Assembly: GCF_947496775.1 (NCBI RefSeq)
Contig: NZ_CANMDU010000001.1
Coordinates: 806,001 to 870,000, forward strand
Direction of reading: 5' to 3'
From: an uncultured Maribacter sp.
Lineage (GTDB): Bacteria > Bacteroidota > Bacteroidia > Flavobacteriales > Flavobacteriaceae
DNA: 64,000 bases
Below are positions 9,326-17,457 of the stretch, in pieces (the first letter of the stretch is position 1; every line of letters starts with the position of its first letter). The translations under genes were made by a program, and so were the position numbers. A model generated the notes under the pieces. The model made no database searches, was not told where the DNA came from, and was given only the letters and a program-made list of their open reading frames with translations.

Positions 9326-10156
9326 TTATATATTTTTAGGATTACCCAAAAACTCTTCTATTGGTATATTTTCATTAAACTCTTTAATTTTTATATTTCT
9401 ATAGAAAATTTCTGCCGTTTCTGCCTGTAAACCAACTACCCCTTCTTTATGTTTTAGGTTCGTAATTACATTTACCACTTTACCGTTCAATTTAAAGATA
9501 GCATAGGCATCCGCCATAACAATAACTTCGCATTGATTCCATTTGCTATTTAAGCCATTATAAGTAGCATCTTTAAGTGCTCTATGTTCACCCCATTTAT
9601 GGGGCTGTAGAACTCCACCATCCTCCATAGGTAAATACGTTTTACTTTCTAAAGTAGAAACATTTTCATCAGCAGACCAATCGAATTTGGATCCAGAATT
9701 CCATATATCTCCTGTATGATTTCTATTTTCTATATGATTATAGCGCACTTGATATTCTATACCCTCCGGCCATATTTTAGCATTAAACACGTGAAAGTAC
9801 ATTCCGGCATCATATTGATAATCTTTAAAATTATTAAAAATCTTTTCTCCCCATTTATAATCGAACTTAAAACTATATCTACTATATTTTTTATGGGTAA
9901 AAAACATGCAATGCGTTTCGTTTTTGTTCTCAAAAACTCCATACTCATTAGGAAAATCTTTAAAAACATGCATTTCTCCATTGTTTCCGGCTGCAAACAC
10001 TTTCTTAGGCAAGTTCTTATCTGCACCACGACATTGACAGTCCCAATCCTGTACATCTTTACCATTATATAGGGCTGTGTATCCATCATTTGTTTCTTCA
10101 CACCCAATAGTACTTAAAATAAAAATTGCGATTATTAGCCTAACAACAAACAACAT
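9326..10156 (-). CDS. DUF1080 (3-keto-disaccharide hydrolase family) lipoprotein
   Basis: The protein has 276 residues with an N-terminal membrane segment ending STIGC, a lipobox. The body is a concanavalin-like DUF1080 domain: LYNGKDVQDW near the start, then YSRYSFKFDYKWG, a central DAGMYFHVF and GIEYQVRY strand pair, and a C-terminal YRNIKIKEF. Characterised family members break 3-keto-glycosides by elimination after a Gfo/Idh-type enzyme has oxidised C3 of the sugar. A Gfo/Idh gene exists in the divergent operon (18724), which fits but does not prove that chemistry. It starts 1 base after the DUF5060 stop and is followed by kelch with a 4-base gap. A carbohydrate-binding role remains possible. 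Confidence 0.85.
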   Translation of the reverse strand: MLFVVRLIIAIFILSTIGCEETNDGYTALYNGKDVQDWDCQCRGADKNLPKKVFAAGNNGEMHVFKDFPNEYGVFENKNETHCMFFTHKKYSRYSFKFDYKWGEKIFNNFKDYQYDAGMYFHVFNAKIWPEGIEYQVRYNHIENRNHTGDIWNSGSKFDWSADENVSTLESKTYLPMEDGGVLQPHKWGEHRALKDATYNGLNSKWNQCEVIVMADAYAIFKLNGKVVNVITNLKHKEGVVGLQAETAEIFYRNIKIKEFNENIPIEEFLGNPKNI

Positions 10157-10157
10157 G

Positions 10158-13103
10158 TTATTGTATTTTCCTTAATAGTATTGCCCAATCTATTTGTTTT
10201 TTACTAGGAGATTTTCCTAATGCAACTATACTTCCTCCAGTAACTTTTTTAACTTTTGATTTTACTAATGCTCCACCTTGTTTAGGGTTGTACCATAGTA
10301 CTTCATAAGTACCAGATGCATTTGTTAAATCTATAGATGTTGTAGTCACAGAATTAAGATATACAACATACGTATCGCTCTCTTTTGCTAAGCAATATGC
10401 CGTGTGCTCATTTTTAGAGTTACCCACTAAGTCATTTCTATTTTCCATTTCCCAGAAAGGAATGTGGTTATCTTTAAAAAAAGAAATACAATTTACGGCT
10501 TGGTTCCAAAATAAATCTCTTGATCTATAATCTTGGCACGTAATATCTGAATGCGCATGTTTATACCCAAAATACCACTCGTTACCCCAGCCACCGGCCA
10601 TATGTGTTCCCCAAAGGGCATTTCTCCTTGCCGTATCATGATTAGGGTTATCTGCATCTGGAACTAAAGAATGCTGCGCATCGCCTGGCTCATCTACGGC
10701 AACTGCCCATTGCTTACCTGCTTCCTTAGATGCCTTCAATAAATGCAAAACTTCTTTATGAATAGTACTAAAATCTGCTTTATGCGTTTGCACTGAAGGG
10801 CCTGTTAAACCACTATCTGGCCCCAACAAATCGTCATAAGGAATCCCGTTATGTATTACTAAATGATGGTGATATGGATCATTATTTTTAAAATAATGCG
10901 TCATGGCTAAACGTTGTTCAGTCTCTTGCGGAGGAGTTGTATGGTTCTGGACCCATTCTCCATTCTCTTCACAAAGATTCCAGTTTAATGCTAAATGATG
11001 CCCAAAACGTGCCATTAATTCTCTGTAATACAACTTACTATTTGCACCTACGCCACCATTATCTAATAATCCCTGATTTTCAACTTCTAATGTTTTAAAG
11101 TGCAAGAACAATCCAAGTTTTTGAGCGTGCATAAAAAGAATTTCCCATTGGTCCATTTTAGATATGTCTATTCTATCCCAGGTATCATAATCTACATACA
11201 TGAATACATTTTGATCATCTCCTTTTATATTATTTGTAAGAAAAGAAACAGAATTAAGCCCTTTGGATGCTAAATAATTTAATGCCCCTACAATTGCTTT
11301 TCCTTTACCATTGCGCCATGTTGGGTCTTTTTCTTTCCAATCCTTTTCATGCGCTTCCCAAGTTTTTACTAGATTATCTTTATGCCCATCATTATGAAAA
11401 GTACCATCAAAATCTACAAAAGACAAAAAATTTTCCGGTGCATCTGGGCCTTGTTTTAAGAAATATTCCCCAGTTTCCGCGAATTTTAAATATCGTTCTC
11501 CTACATATTGTAATCTTCCTTTTCTTCTAAAATCTCGCCCTATTTTATCTGTTTCGGTTATAGTAAATGAACCTGAAGCCCCATCCATAAAACCACCACT
11601 TACTCCCGTTTTAGCTTTAGTACTTACAGCAGACCAATTTCCTTTTCTAAAATCTACATTATACGTCCATTCCCCTATTTCATCTGCTGAAAAATGAACA
11701 CGCCATTTATTTCCTTTTTCTGCAGAAGTTTGCCCAGCGTTACCATCTGCTGCGTAATACCCAGGAACAAGGTATGTTTTATTCGTACCCTTATGTTTAA
11801 ATGTAACATTAAACCTATAGTTCATAAAAGGGTTAAAATCTGCCTTTTCGGAAGTATTAGGGCCATCAAAAGTAAGAGTAGTTTTATGCCATTTTTTAAG
11901 TTCTCCCGTAATTTCTACGGCTGTTTTAGCTGCAACATCTTGTCTAATACTTTCTAATAATTTTTCCGCTCTTCCTATCTGCACTATTGCTATTCCGCTC
12001 CAACGACCTCTACTATATTCTTTCCCATCCCAACTAGCTATCTGAGCTTTAAGCTTAATGATATCATTAGTATTTATTTGTATGTCAGAAAATGCGTGTG
12101 CATAATCGGGGCCCTCTTCAAAACTATCTGTACTTAAAGGTGGTCTAAAATTTCCTTGATTAAATTGATTTATATTTAAATGAAATCTAGACCTTCCATC
12201 ATTTTCCCCTACACCGAAAACAACAACATCGTACAATGCTGATGGCCCGGAGAATTTCAACTGCGCCTCTGCTTCTTTAAAGGTATTAGGATTAACCGCT
12301 AACCAAGATTTATCTTCATAAAAATCTCCCTTTTCAAACTCTTGCGCTTTTATAATAATGGCATTGGGGTTCTTTTCTTTTATTACATCCCAAAAAGAGT
12401 AGGTGTTATTCTTCTCTTGTTTTTTCTTTTGTTCCGGTTTATATTCTTTATTTTGAGTCATTAACCACTGGTCCATTTCAAAACCATCTTCGCGCATACT
12501 GAATTGAATATCGTGTACACCTGGCTTTTTAATATCTAAATAAATACTATTTGGAACCCCGCAATGCACCTCTAATGTTCTTTGCATGCTAGCCCATTTC
12601 CATTCATTTTTCCCATCGCACCATTGCATACGTTGCCCGGACTCTGGCCATGTTCCATCTATTCCTACATGAACACCATTATCTTCAGTCCCTGTACTAA
12701 AAGCTTTTACCCAAACATAGTACCTCCCTGGTGAAGTAATATTCACTTTATAACTAACCACCGCTAATTCTCCAGGCTCATTACTGAAATTTACACCGGA
12801 AGTTAACTTATCCTCATGAGTAACTCTTGTATCTGGTAAAATCTCAATGTATTTACCCCCCTTAGCACTTTCTGCATGAACTCCATCAGAATCAACCAAA
12901 TTACTCTTAAAATCGGAAGAAATTACATGCCATTTTCTAACACTAGAATTAGACTGATTCGCAAATTCTTCTGCCTCTACTATTAGTAATCCTTTTTCTT
13001 CTTTATGTATTTTTTCTGACTGCGCATAAGAAGTAAACCCAAGTATCAGAAACGACATTGTGATAATTAAGTTTTGTTTTAGTCGGTTTTTAAAATGCTT
13101 CAT
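10158..13103 (-). CDS. DUF5060-domain putative glycoside hydrolase, secreted
   Basis: The protein is large (981 residues) and exported, with a signal peptide of about 28 residues. Two N-terminal beta domains each open with an AE-F or AQ-F strand (EAEEFANQ near 42, KAQEFEKG near 252) and look like carbohydrate-binding modules. A DUF5060 immunoglobulin-like domain follows (about 397-480, with NPFMNYRFNVTF and GEWTYNV). Next is a TIM-barrel-like region (about 525-880) with two candidate acidic motifs, NWNLCEENGEW and VAVDEPGD, placed as acid/base and nucleophile would be in a clan-A enzyme. The C-terminal beta domain has YEVLWYNPKQGG, as in putative collagen-binding tails. The substrate is unknown. 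It lies 14 bases after lacI and 1 base before the DUF1080 gene, so all are one transcript. Confidence 0.8.
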   Translation of the reverse strand: MKHFKNRLKQNLIITMSFLILGFTSYAQSEKIHKEEKGLLIVEAEEFANQSNSSVRKWHVISSDFKSNLVDSDGVHAESAKGGKYIEILPDTRVTHEDKLTSGVNFSNEPGELAVVSYKVNITSPGRYYVWVKAFSTGTEDNGVHVGIDGTWPESGQRMQWCDGKNEWKWASMQRTLEVHCGVPNSIYLDIKKPGVHDIQFSMREDGFEMDQWLMTQNKEYKPEQKKKQEKNNTYSFWDVIKEKNPNAIIIKAQEFEKGDFYEDKSWLAVNPNTFKEAEAQLKFSGPSALYDVVVFGVGENDGRSRFHLNINQFNQGNFRPPLSTDSFEEGPDYAHAFSDIQINTNDIIKLKAQIASWDGKEYSRGRWSGIAIVQIGRAEKLLESIRQDVAAKTAVEITGELKKWHKTTLTFDGPNTSEKADFNPFMNYRFNVTFKHKGTNKTYLVPGYYAADGNAGQTSAEKGNKWRVHFSADEIGEWTYNVDFRKGNWSAVSTKAKTGVSGGFMDGASGSFTITETDKIGRDFRRKGRLQYVGERYLKFAETGEYFLKQGPDAPENFLSFVDFDGTFHNDGHKDNLVKTWEAHEKDWKEKDPTWRNGKGKAIVGALNYLASKGLNSVSFLTNNIKGDDQNVFMYVDYDTWDRIDISKMDQWEILFMHAQKLGLFLHFKTLEVENQGLLDNGGVGANSKLYYRELMARFGHHLALNWNLCEENGEWVQNHTTPPQETEQRLAMTHYFKNNDPYHHHLVIHNGIPYDDLLGPDSGLTGPSVQTHKADFSTIHKEVLHLLKASKEAGKQWAVAVDEPGDAQHSLVPDADNPNHDTARRNALWGTHMAGGWGNEWYFGYKHAHSDITCQDYRSRDLFWNQAVNCISFFKDNHIPFWEMENRNDLVGNSKNEHTAYCLAKESDTYVVYLNSVTTTSIDLTNASGTYEVLWYNPKQGGALVKSKVKKVTGGSIVALGKSPSKKQIDWAILLRKIQ

Positions 13104-13117
13104 TGGTATATTAATTA

Positions 13118-14173
13118 CTAAATTATTTTATTTTTATTCGTAGAGTTTCGGACTACTAAAAAAGATTTTAGAATCTTTTTTTCATAAGGCTCTTCCTGAT
13201 TATTCAACTGCTTCAACAAAAGTTTTGCAGCCTCTTCGCCCATTCTAAACCCTGGTTGATCTATACTAGTCAAGGATGGTTCCAATAACTCTCCCACTGG
13301 TTCGTTATTAAACCCTATTATAGAAAGTTTTTCTGGAATAGATATACCTCTTTCTTTTGCTGCAAGCATAACGCTTATTGCTATTTGATCGCTAAAGGTC
13401 AAAATTCCGTCTGGATGTTCTGGAGAATACAATAGTTTTCTTGCCGCAGATAAAATACTTTCTTTATCAAAATTGCTATACACAATATCTTCTTCATAAG
13501 CATGTAAACCATTTTCAACTAGTGCATTTTTATAACCTTCTGCTCTATCTGCGTTTATCTGTAAAATTTCTGGGCCACCTATATAAGCAATTCGTTTACA
13601 GCCAATAGAAATTAAGTGACTTACGGCCTCATAGGCCGCTCTTTTATTATCTATCGTAACCTTATTGGTCACAATATCATCACAATCTCTATTAAAAAAA
13701 ACAAGAGGAATACCAAGTTTTTTTAATTCTGTAAAATGCCCAAACTTCTTAGTTTCACTAGCCAATGATGCTATAATTCCATTTACGCCAACATTAATCA
13801 ACTCTTGCACTAAACTTTTTTCTCGTTCATAAGATTCGTTAGATTGACAAACAATTATATGCATCCCATGGGCTTCAGCTATACTCTCTATTCCACTAAT
13901 AGCCATAGCATACAAATGATAACTAATTTTAGGTATTATTACCCCTATTAAATTAGAATTTTTTTGTTTCTGACTATCCAACATATCCAAAGACCTATAC
14001 CCAATTTGTTTTGCCTTTTGCTTTACTTTTTGCTGGGTAGCCAAACTAATCCTATGATGACCTTTTAAAGCCCTAGATACTGTAGATATAGAAATATCTA
14101 AAGAAAGCGCTATATCTTTTAAAGTAGCAGCTATTTTTTCCTCTTTACTATTAAATGTCCTCAAAATTACCAA
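13118..14173 (-). CDS. LacI/GalR-family transcriptional regulator
   Basis: The protein has 351 residues. The N-terminal helix-turn-helix and hinge helix read ATLKDIALSLDISISTVSRA followed by LKGHHRIS, the classic LacI pattern. The periplasmic-binding-protein-like effector domain has LIGVIIPKIS, GIIASLAS, VTIDNKRAAYEAV and IGGPEILQINADRAEG. The effector is probably a sugar or sugar acid. It lies between two divergent operons, with paired TTGCGCAA boxes on both sides of the intergenic gap, so it plausibly controls its own leftward operon (DUF5060, DUF1080, kelch) and the rightward acid-sugar operon. The nearest box starts only 8 bases before its start codon, which suits autorepression. Confidence 0.92.
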   Translation of the reverse strand: MVILRTFNSKEEKIAATLKDIALSLDISISTVSRALKGHHRISLATQQKVKQKAKQIGYRSLDMLDSQKQKNSNLIGVIIPKISYHLYAMAISGIESIAEAHGMHIIVCQSNESYEREKSLVQELINVGVNGIIASLASETKKFGHFTELKKLGIPLVFFNRDCDDIVTNKVTIDNKRAAYEAVSHLISIGCKRIAYIGGPEILQINADRAEGYKNALVENGLHAYEEDIVYSNFDKESILSAARKLLYSPEHPDGILTFSDQIAISVMLAAKERGISIPEKLSIIGFNNEPVGELLEPSLTSIDQPGFRMGEEAAKLLLKQLNNQEEPYEKKILKSFLVVRNSTNKNKII

Positions 14174-14180
14174 ATTACAT

Positions 14181-14202
14181 TTTGCGCAATAATTTGCGCA
14201 AA
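14181..14202. promoter_or_regulatory. Candidate LacI operator, lacI-proximal
   Basis: Two self-complementary TTGCGCAA boxes (14182-14189 and 14194-14201) sit 12 bases apart inside an inverted repeat with arms TTTGCGCAA and TTGCGCAAA and spacer TAAT. A palindromic core with a central CG is what LacI-family hinge helices recognise. The site overlaps the leader of lacI. Confidence 0.7.
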
Positions 14203-14240
14203 AAATACAATATTTACAAATATTTAATTGCGAAAATACA

Positions 14241-14248
14241 TATATTTG
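14241..14248 (+). promoter_or_regulatory. Candidate -7 element of the rightward acid-sugar operon
   Basis: TATATTTG matches the Bacteroidota TAnnTTTG -7 box. No TTG is seen at the usual distance upstream, so the promoter may be weak or activator-dependent. The second LacI operator pair lies about 40 bases downstream, a position suited to blocking transcription. Confidence 0.35.
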
Positions 14249-14287
14249 TCAATATAGAGCGAATTATTTAACATATTCATAATTTTT

Positions 14288-14309
14288 ATTTGCGCAAAAT
14301 TGCGCAAAT
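14288..14309. promoter_or_regulatory. Candidate LacI operator, acid-sugar-operon-proximal
   Basis: Perfect inverted repeat with 10-base arms (ATTTGCGCAA and TTGCGCAAAT) around a 2-base centre, containing TTGCGCAA boxes at 14290-14297 and 14300-14307. It lies 33 bases upstream of the dehydrogenase ATG. Together with the pair at 14181-14202 it makes four boxes within 126 bases, separated enough for repression by looping. Confidence 0.72.
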
Positions 14310-14342
14310 AACTTAAGATTTTAATAAAAAATCAAATCACAA

Positions 14343-15422
14343 ATGAGTACATCATACAAAATAGCCGTAGTAAACGGTGATGGAATTGGAGCAGAAATTG
14401 TTCCTGCAGGAGTATCTGTTTTAAAAGCAGCAGCAAAAAAACATGACATTAATCTAGAATTAACAGACCTATCTTGGGGGGCAGGATATTATTTAAAGCA
14501 TGGAGAGTTTATGCCCACGGATGGTATTGAACAAATGAAAACTTTTGATGCTATATATTTTGGAGCCGTTGGCTTAACGGAAGTGGATGATACCCTACCC
14601 GCAAGAGATTATACTTTTAAAGTAAGAAGCGAGTTAAAACAATACGTGAACTACCGTCCCGTAAAACTTTTTTCTGGTTTAAAAAGCCCTTTAAGAGACA
14701 AAACTGAAGAAGATATTGATTTTGTTGTGATAAGAGAGAATAATGAGGGAGAGTTTGTGCAAACCGGAAAAACTATGTACCCAGACCAACCAGAGGGAAT
14801 GGCAATGGATACAAGTATATTTACAAGATTTGGTATTGAACGAATTGCGCATTATTCTTTTAAACTTGCTAGAAAAAGAAAAAACAAAGTTACTAACGTA
14901 ACTAAGTCTAACACCTTAATTAATAGTCTTGCTTATTGGGATAAAGTCATTGCGGAAGTAGCAGAACAATACCCAGACGTGGAATACAATAAAATGTATA
15001 TTGATAACGCTTCAGCAAGTTTTGTTTTACGTCCCGAAGTTTTTGATGTTATCTTAACAACTAATCTTTTTGGAGATATTCTATCCGATTTAGGCGGAGC
15101 TATAATGGGAAGCTTAGGACTAGGAGGAAGTGGAAATATTAATCCCGAAAAAGAATTTCCTTCCATGTTTGAACCCATACATGGTTCAGCTCCTGATATT
15201 GCTGGCCTGAATATCGCAAACCCCATTGGGCAAATATGGTCAGCCGCAATAATGCTAGAACATCTAGGAGAAACACAGGCATCACAAGATATTATTGCAG
15301 GTATTGAACATACTACCGCTAAAGGCAATCTTACCAAAGACCTTAAAGGAAACTCCACTACTACAGAAGTAGCAGAAAGTGTTGTTAATTATATTAATTC
15401 ATCTGAATTAGTAACCTCTTAA
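14343..15422 (+). CDS. Tartrate dehydrogenase / D-malate dehydrogenase-like enzyme (isopropylmalate dehydrogenase family)
   Basis: The protein has 359 residues of the NAD-dependent beta-hydroxyacid oxidative decarboxylase fold. Motifs seen are VVNGDGIGAEIVP at the N-terminus, FGAVGL, the substrate loop VIRENNEGEF (tartrate-dehydrogenase-like rather than the isopropylmalate form), the Lys motif TKSN, the metal-ligand stretch NLFGDILSDLG, and the cofactor loop FEPIHGSAPDIAG. The family oxidises a hydroxyl beta to a carboxylate and releases CO2, using Mg/Mn. Being followed at once by a cyclase-family hydrolase and a four-carbon acid-sugar kinase, it probably acts on tartrate, malate or a phosphorylated tetronate. 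It is first in a five-gene operon with gaps of 5 bases or fewer. Confidence 0.85.
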   Translation: MSTSYKIAVVNGDGIGAEIVPAGVSVLKAAAKKHDINLELTDLSWGAGYYLKHGEFMPTDGIEQMKTFDAIYFGAVGLTEVDDTLPARDYTFKVRSELKQYVNYRPVKLFSGLKSPLRDKTEEDIDFVVIRENNEGEFVQTGKTMYPDQPEGMAMDTSIFTRFGIERIAHYSFKLARKRKNKVTNVTKSNTLINSLAYWDKVIAEVAEQYPDVEYNKMYIDNASASFVLRPEVFDVILTTNLFGDILSDLGGAIMGSLGLGGSGNINPEKEFPSMFEPIHGSAPDIAGLNIANPIGQIWSAAIMLEHLGETQASQDIIAGIEHTTAKGNLTKDLKGNSTTTEVAESVVNYINSSELVTS

Positions 15423-15427
15423 ACCTT

Positions 15428-16066
15428 ATGATAGGCACAAAAATAATAGATTTAACCCTTCCTATAAATAATACTATGGGTGGGGTATCTATTGAACCTG
15501 CTAAAACCATATCTAAAGATGGTTGGAATGCAACCACCTTACACCTCTATTCGCATAGTGGAACTCATATGGATGCTCCAATGCATTTTAATGTTTCCAA
15601 CGAGACTATAGATGTATTACCCGTAAAACGTTTCGTAAGCAAAGCTTGGAAAGTAAACTTAACCCATATTAAGCCCAAAGAAAGTATTACAGTTGCCCAT
15701 CTTTCTTCTATCCAAGATAAAATTCTTCCTGGTGACAGCATCTTATTACATACTGGTTGGAGTAGCAAAATAGGAACATTAGCTTACCGCAACGATTTAC
15801 CAAGAATTAGTAAAGAACTTGCCATTTGGCTTGGTTCAAAAAAAGTTAATATCCTTGGAGTAGAACCCCCATCTGTTGCAGATGTAAATAATATTTCTGA
15901 AGTAACAGAAATTCATGAAATAATAATGCGCAATAACATAATTATCGTAGAAGGATTAACTAATCTTAACTCCCTTGGAGATAATTCATTTACCCTAATT
16001 GCATTACCCTTAAAAGTAGAAAATGGAGATGGCTCCCCAGCAAGAGTAATTGCTATAGAAGAATAA
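15428..16066 (+). CDS. Cyclase-family metal-dependent hydrolase (kynurenine formamidase-like)
   Basis: The protein has 212 residues. IIDLTLPI begins it, and HSGTHMDAPMHF is the HxGTHxDxPxHF metal-binding signature of the cyclase superfamily, which includes kynurenine formamidases and other small-ester, lactone or amide hydrolases. VEGLTNLNSLG near the C-terminus is also typical. No tryptophan-breakdown genes are nearby. Sitting between a dehydrogenase and a sugar-acid kinase, it more likely opens a sugar-acid lactone, which is inference. Its stop shares one base with the next start (TAATG at 16064-16068). Confidence 0.8.
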   Translation: MIGTKIIDLTLPINNTMGGVSIEPAKTISKDGWNATTLHLYSHSGTHMDAPMHFNVSNETIDVLPVKRFVSKAWKVNLTHIKPKESITVAHLSSIQDKILPGDSILLHTGWSSKIGTLAYRNDLPRISKELAIWLGSKKVNILGVEPPSVADVNNISEVTEIHEIIMRNNIIIVEGLTNLNSLGDNSFTLIALPLKVENGDGSPARVIAIEE

Positions 16067-17457
16067 TGTCTATGCATAAACAAGAACTTTTAGAATCCAT
16101 TGCAGCAGGGAATCTTTTAAAAGAACCTACGTCCGAAATTCGCCAGCTTCTTAAAGAAAAGAAAAAAATCATTGTAGTTCTAGATGACGACCCTACAGGA
16201 ACTCAAACAGTACACAATGTACCCATAATAACAGAATGGACAGAAGAGATTATTAAAAAAGAAGTTCTTAGTAACAGAATCTTTTTTATACTTACTAATT
16301 CCAGAAGCCTACCATCTAAAGAAGCCAATATTGTAGGAAAAACTATTGGGCAACGTCTGCGTACAATTGCCGAAAAATATGATCGACACTTAATTGTGGT
16401 AAGCAGAGGTGATTCTACATTAAGAGGACATTACCCCGGTGAAGTTAATGCCCTTGCAGAAGGACTAAATCTTCCTAATGCTAAACATATTCTAGTGCCG
16501 GCTTTTTTTGAAGGAGGAAGGTACACTTTTAAAGATGTACATTACGTTCAAGAAAAAGACTCATTTACTCCGGCTGGAGAAACCCCATTTGCCAAAGACA
16601 ACACTTTTGGCTACCAATCTTCTAATCTAATAGATTGGATAAAAGAAAAATCTGATAACAAAATTTCCTCAGATACTATTCATAGTCTGTCCGTTGACTC
16701 CCTTAGAAAAGAAAAAGCAAGGGTCCAAACTTCCATTCTCGAAAATTCTGAACTAACACATATAATATCCAATGCTACTGCCAATATAGACCTAGAAAAA
16801 TTAGCCCTTGCATGTCTATCAACCAATGAGCCGTTACTATATCGTACTGCCGCTTCTTTTGTCAATGCCATTTCTGGCATACAACCTAAAGCCCTTCTAA
16901 GCAAAGGACAAGTACTAGGTCACAATAATAATCATGGAGCATTAATCGTAATTGGTTCTTATGTTCCTAAAACAACAGAACAACTTAACTATCTTAAACA
17001 ACATACTTCTGCAATATTTATAGAACTTAATGTAACTAACGTAGTACAAGAATCTATTTTTAGAAAAGAAACACTATCTATAAGTAATGAGGTAGAGAAT
17101 TTTATTAATTCTGGAAAAACGGTGGTATTATATACAAGCAGAACTATTGTAAAAGGAGAAACAAAAGAAGATAGTTTAAAGATAGTAAATCTTGTTTCTA
17201 AAGGCGTAATAGCAATTGTACAAAATTTAAAAACCACTCCAAAATATATACTTGCAAAAGGCGGAATAACTTCTAGCGATATTGCCACAAAAGCATTAAT
17301 GGTTAGAAGGGCAATAGTCATAGGACAAATTTCCAAGGGTATTCCTGTATGGGAATTAGGATATGAATCAAAATTTCCTAGAGTGCCATACATAGTTTTT
17401 CCTGGAAATGTTGGGAGCAAAAATACACTAAATGACATCATTAAACTTTTAGAATGA
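16066..17457 (+). CDS. Four-carbon acid-sugar kinase family protein (DUF1537, OtnK-like)
   Basis: The protein has 463 residues with both DUF1537 domains. The N-terminal domain has VVLDDDPTGTQTVHNVP, TNSRSLPS and SRGDSTLRGHYPGEVNA, which line the acid-sugar site. The C-terminal nucleotide domain has LAKGGITSSDIA and VFPGNVGS. The family uses ATP to phosphorylate threonate, erythronate or 3-oxo-tetronate at O4. The usual partners (PdxA2-like dehydrogenase, or OtnC/OtnI) are absent. Instead the operon has a tartrate dehydrogenase-like enzyme and a Gfo/Idh oxidoreductase, so the substrate route may differ from the described ones. It overlaps the next gene by 4 bases (ATGA at 17454). Confidence 0.88.
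   Translation: MSMHKQELLESIAAGNLLKEPTSEIRQLLKEKKKIIVVLDDDPTGTQTVHNVPIITEWTEEIIKKEVLSNRIFFILTNSRSLPSKEANIVGKTIGQRLRTIAEKYDRHLIVVSRGDSTLRGHYPGEVNALAEGLNLPNAKHILVPAFFEGGRYTFKDVHYVQEKDSFTPAGETPFAKDNTFGYQSSNLIDWIKEKSDNKISSDTIHSLSVDSLRKEKARVQTSILENSELTHIISNATANIDLEKLALACLSTNEPLLYRTAASFVNAISGIQPKALLSKGQVLGHNNNHGALIVIGSYVPKTTEQLNYLKQHTSAIFIELNVTNVVQESIFRKETLSISNEVENFINSGKTVVLYTSRTIVKGETKEDSLKIVNLVSKGVIAIVQNLKTTPKYILAKGGITSSDIATKALMVRRAIVIGQISKGIPVWELGYESKFPRVPYIVFPGNVGSKNTLNDIIKLLE

Noticed and set aside
9757-10107. Alternative frames inside the DUF1080 gene (116 and 118 residues)
   Set aside because: They lie wholly within a gene with clear family motifs and a signal peptide, and have no features of their own.
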